From Steroidobacteraceae bacterium (GTDB lineage: Bacteria; Pseudomonadota; Gammaproteobacteria; Steroidobacterales; Steroidobacteraceae), in NCBI GenBank assembly GCA_041395505.1, contig JAWLAG010000002.1:563001-627000 (forward strand): a stretch of DNA of 64,000 nucleotides, written 5' to 3'. The translations under genes were made by a program, and so were the position numbers. The notes below the pieces were generated by a model. It was not told where the DNA came from. It worked only from the letters and a program-made list of their open reading frames with translations, and did not search any database. Shown in pieces: positions 62,616 to 64,000 of this stretch. Position 1 is the stretch's first letter; the number at the start of each line of letters is the position of its first letter.

Positions 62616-62633
62616 ACTGTATAGATATACAGT
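62616..62633. promoter_or_regulatory. LexA (SOS) box
   Basis: The 18-base palindrome ACTGTATAGATATACAGT is symmetric in all but its two central bases and contains CTGT-N8-ACAG, the LexA operator consensus of Enterobacteria and Pseudomonas. It lies between divergent genes: 7 bases from the start of the radical SAM gene (minus) and 53 bases from the four-helix membrane protein gene (plus). Confidence 0.9.
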
Positions 62634-62644
62634 TTCACTGTCCA
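62616..62644 (-). promoter_or_regulatory. Candidate promoter of the PA0069-type gene, overlapped by the LexA box
   Basis: On the minus strand TGGACA (62639-62644, 5 of 6 to TTGACA) is separated by 17 bases from TACAGT (62616-62621, 4 of 6 to TATAAT). The LexA box covers the -10 and the second half of the spacer, so bound LexA would block RNA polymerase. The transcript would start at or just before the ATG, with a very short or absent leader. Confidence 0.6.
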
Positions 62645-62685
62645 GCGGCGCGCAGCCTGTCGCATCGGCCGGGCATACTGCGGCC

Positions 62686-63234
62686 ATGAACTTGCCACCA
62701 GCCGAGGTGCGCCAGGCACGACGCTGGCAATCGCCGCTCATCGTCACGACGCTTGCGGGACTGCTGTTTGCCACGTTGACGGGCTCGTTGTTGCTTTTTT
62801 TCGGTGCGGGCCTCGCCGACCGCAACTACTGGGAATTTGTGCACTGGATGCCGGCGGCGATCGTGCTGCCGGTGTACGCGAGCTACCAGCTTCGCCACTA
62901 CCTGCGTGTCCGTGCGCCGGCTCGCCCGACGCACTATCGCGTCGGATTACATGCTTTTTATCTCATGTGTGGCGCGAGCCTCAGCGGCCTTGCGCTGCTG
63001 GTACCGGCGGTCGGCTACGGCAGCGGCTATGTGACCCTGGACCTGCTGCATATTTTCTTCGGCTACGGTTTCGTGCTGCTGCTGAGCGCACATCTGACGC
63101 TGGTCGCGCTGCTCACCGTGGGCAGACTGCCGCCACGATGGCGGTCGATTGGTCAGCGCGCCGTTGCCCTGTGCGCAAGCCTCACGACAGCTGCCTCGGT
63201 CGCGCTGCTCGCAATCGCTATAGCAGGTAGTTGA
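62686..63234 (+). CDS. Four-helix membrane protein with conserved-looking His residues
   Basis: A 182-residue protein with four or five hydrophobic segments (VTTLAGLLFATLTGSLLLFF, LIPAAIVLPV-type second helix, AFYLMCGASLSGLALLVPAV, LLHIFFGYGFVLLLSAHLTL, SLTTAASVALLAIAIAG). His occurs in FVHWM, LRHYL, GLHAF, LLHIF and SAHLTL, a pattern reminiscent of heme-ligating cytochrome b561/DUF4405 proteins, but no firm family assignment is possible. It is divergent from the SOS-controlled gene and shares its control region, and its end overlaps the next gene by 17 bases convergently. Confidence 0.75.
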   Translation: MNLPPAEVRQARRWQSPLIVTTLAGLLFATLTGSLLLFFGAGLADRNYWEFVHWMPAAIVLPVYASYQLRHYLRVRAPARPTHYRVGLHAFYLMCGASLSGLALLVPAVGYGSGYVTLDLLHIFFGYGFVLLLSAHLTLVALLTVGRLPPRWRSIGQRAVALCASLTTAASVALLAIAIAGS

Positions 63235-63631
63235 GCGCGTACAGGAATTCGCCCGAGCCCACGCTCAGCATCCACAGCCCGAGGAAGCCGAAGCACAGGA
63301 ACGGATGCTCGTGGAAGAAGTGCCGGTCGCGTTTGATCGCGACGAATGCCAGGTAGGCGAATACGACGAAAAGAACGAAAACCAGCAATGACAGGATCCC
63401 GTGCGCGGCCATGAACGCGATGTAGGGTGACGATGCGGCGCTGTCATGCCCTGCACGCTGGCGCGAGATCATGTACATCATGTTCACGGAGAATTCGAAA
63501 ACGATGACGGCGACAGCGAGTCGCACTGCGAAACCCTTGCGCAGATAATTGCGGAGCACCACGGTCAGGACGCCGGCGGTAACGAAGATTTCGGCAATCG
63601 CCGAGAAGGTGCTGAACGCGGGAGCTTGCAT
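63218..63631 (-). CDS. Small four-helix membrane protein (DUF420-like)
   Basis: A 137-residue membrane protein with four helices (AIAEIFVTAGVLTVVLRN, LAVAVIVFEFSVNMMYMIS, AAHGILSLLVFVLFVVFAYL, FLCFGFLGLWMLSVGSGEFL). His residues stand in AAHGIL and in a HFFHEHP loop, a picture similar to DUF420/CtaM-type proteins of the heme-copper oxidase environment; the assignment is weak. The ATG at 63631 was chosen because the sequence before it is not membrane-like. The coding end overlaps the neighbouring gene by 17 bases. Confidence 0.72.
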   Translation of the reverse strand: MQAPAFSTFSAIAEIFVTAGVLTVVLRNYLRKGFAVRLAVAVIVFEFSVNMMYMISRQRAGHDSAASSPYIAFMAAHGILSLLVFVLFVVFAYLAFVAIKRDRHFFHEHPFLCFGFLGLWMLSVGSGEFLYALNYLL

Positions 63632-63722
63632 GCGCTTATTAGATCCGCCACGCGACGCGTGGACAAGCCATGGCAGCGCGACTTGAATCGCAATCTGCAG
63701 ATTTCCTTGTCGGTGTTTTGCG

Positions 63723-64000
63723 TCAGCTTGACGGGCGCGCGGGTAGTGCATCATCGCTGCGTTCGAGGAGTCGATCCATCCGACGCAATTCCGGAAACAA
63801 TCGCGCGTAGATCACAACCACGCCGAGACATAGCACGCCGCCGATCACGATGGCGCGTACCGCGCCCCACCAACTGGCGGTGACGCCCGATTCGAATTCG
63901 CCGAGTTCATTCGAAGCGCCTATGAACATCGAACTGACCGCGCTGACCCGGCCGCGGATATGGTCGGGCGTCTCGAGCTGCACCAGCACGGAACGTACGT
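63723..64000 (-). CDS. MFS transporter (MFS_3/EntS-like), only the C-terminal part in window
   Basis: The frame enters the window at the right edge and ends at 63723, giving about 92 C-terminal residues. Recognisable are ETPDHIRGRVSAVSSMFIGA and NELGEFESGVTASWWGAVRA, hallmarks of MFS_3 (EntS/enterobactin-exporter-like) proteins, and the final helix AIVIGGVLCLGVVVIYARLF followed by the polar tail. The N-terminus and most helices lie outside the window. No substrate can be assigned. Confidence 0.88.
   Translation of the reverse strand, partial: VRSVLVQLETPDHIRGRVSAVSSMFIGASNELGEFESGVTASWWGAVRAIVIGGVLCLGVVVIYARLFPELRRMDRLLERSDDALPARPSS

Noticed and set aside
1..64000. CRISPR arrays, insertion sequences, prophage or integrative element boundaries
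   Set aside because: No regularly spaced repeats, transposase, integrase or tRNA-flanking direct repeats were recognised; codon use looks even along the window.

Overview
The window is GC-rich, densely packed chromosomal DNA from a Gram-negative bacterium, most likely a gammaproteobacterium outside the Enterobacterales. The signs are outer-membrane lipoprotein signals, an autotransporter-type beta-barrel, YgiQ, HrpB, YceH and PA0069-type proteins, and an Escherichia/Pseudomonas-type LexA box (CTGT-N8-ACAG). The species cannot be fixed from sequence alone; an environmental lineage near Steroidobacterales/Nevskiales/Woeseiaceae is a guess. I see no insertion sequence, prophage, CRISPR array, rRNA or integrase. 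No gap between genes exceeds about 300 bases.

Layout. 1-7056: an ECF sigma factor followed by an exported protein (cut by the window edge), then an autotransporter-like barrel, a periplasmic caspase-like protein with Sel1 repeats, a DUF4384-like exported protein and a Tat-exported glycine-zipper-like protein. 7057-13841: M48 protease, DUF302 protein, S9 peptidase, glycine-zipper protein, EamA-type protein and acyl-CoA synthetase. 13850-13922: a tRNA with anticodon CAU, best read as tRNA-Ile2. 14080-22596: glutathione transferase, DUF1330, PhoX-type phosphatase, YceH, and a four-gene MacB-like ABC export system. 22560-34184: MFS transporter, flotillin and NfeD-like protein, HrpB helicase, YpfJ-type metalloprotease, NTF2-like protein, YgiQ and a lipoprotein S9 peptidase. 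34315-40133: a double-length UvrA with four ATPase cassettes and a small zinc-ribbon protein. 40137-48366: SPOR-like protein, NlpC/P60 lipoprotein, GGDEF-EAL protein, histone-H1-like peptide with a terminator, NAD(P)-binding protein and TPR protein. 48372-61400: an eleven-gene operon described below. 61539-64000: PA0069-type radical SAM protein under a LexA box, two small membrane proteins and a truncated MFS transporter.

The most interesting region is 48372-61400. All eleven genes lie on the minus strand; the last ten are separated by at most 17 bases or overlap, and the first is followed by a gap of about 70 bases. They encode three lipoproteins, a transmembrane Ser/Thr kinase with a periplasmic repeat region, an FHA-like/PEGA/FGE-like membrane protein, a small anchored protein, a MotA/TolQ/ExbB-type proton-channel subunit, a protein joining a divergent actin/Hsp70-like region to an FHA domain, two von Willebrand A proteins, and a final lipoprotein. 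Each vWA protein has a single N-terminal membrane helix carrying an Asp, as in TolR/ExbD/MotB. I infer an envelope-spanning, proton-motive-force-driven and phosphorylation-controlled assembly in which vWA domains take the place of the usual TolR/MotB periplasmic domain. I know of no named system with this composition.

A second candidate is the caspase/barrel/glycine-zipper cluster next to an ECF sigma factor at 1-7056. Smaller points of interest are the LexA-controlled PA0069 homologue and the tandem UvrA.
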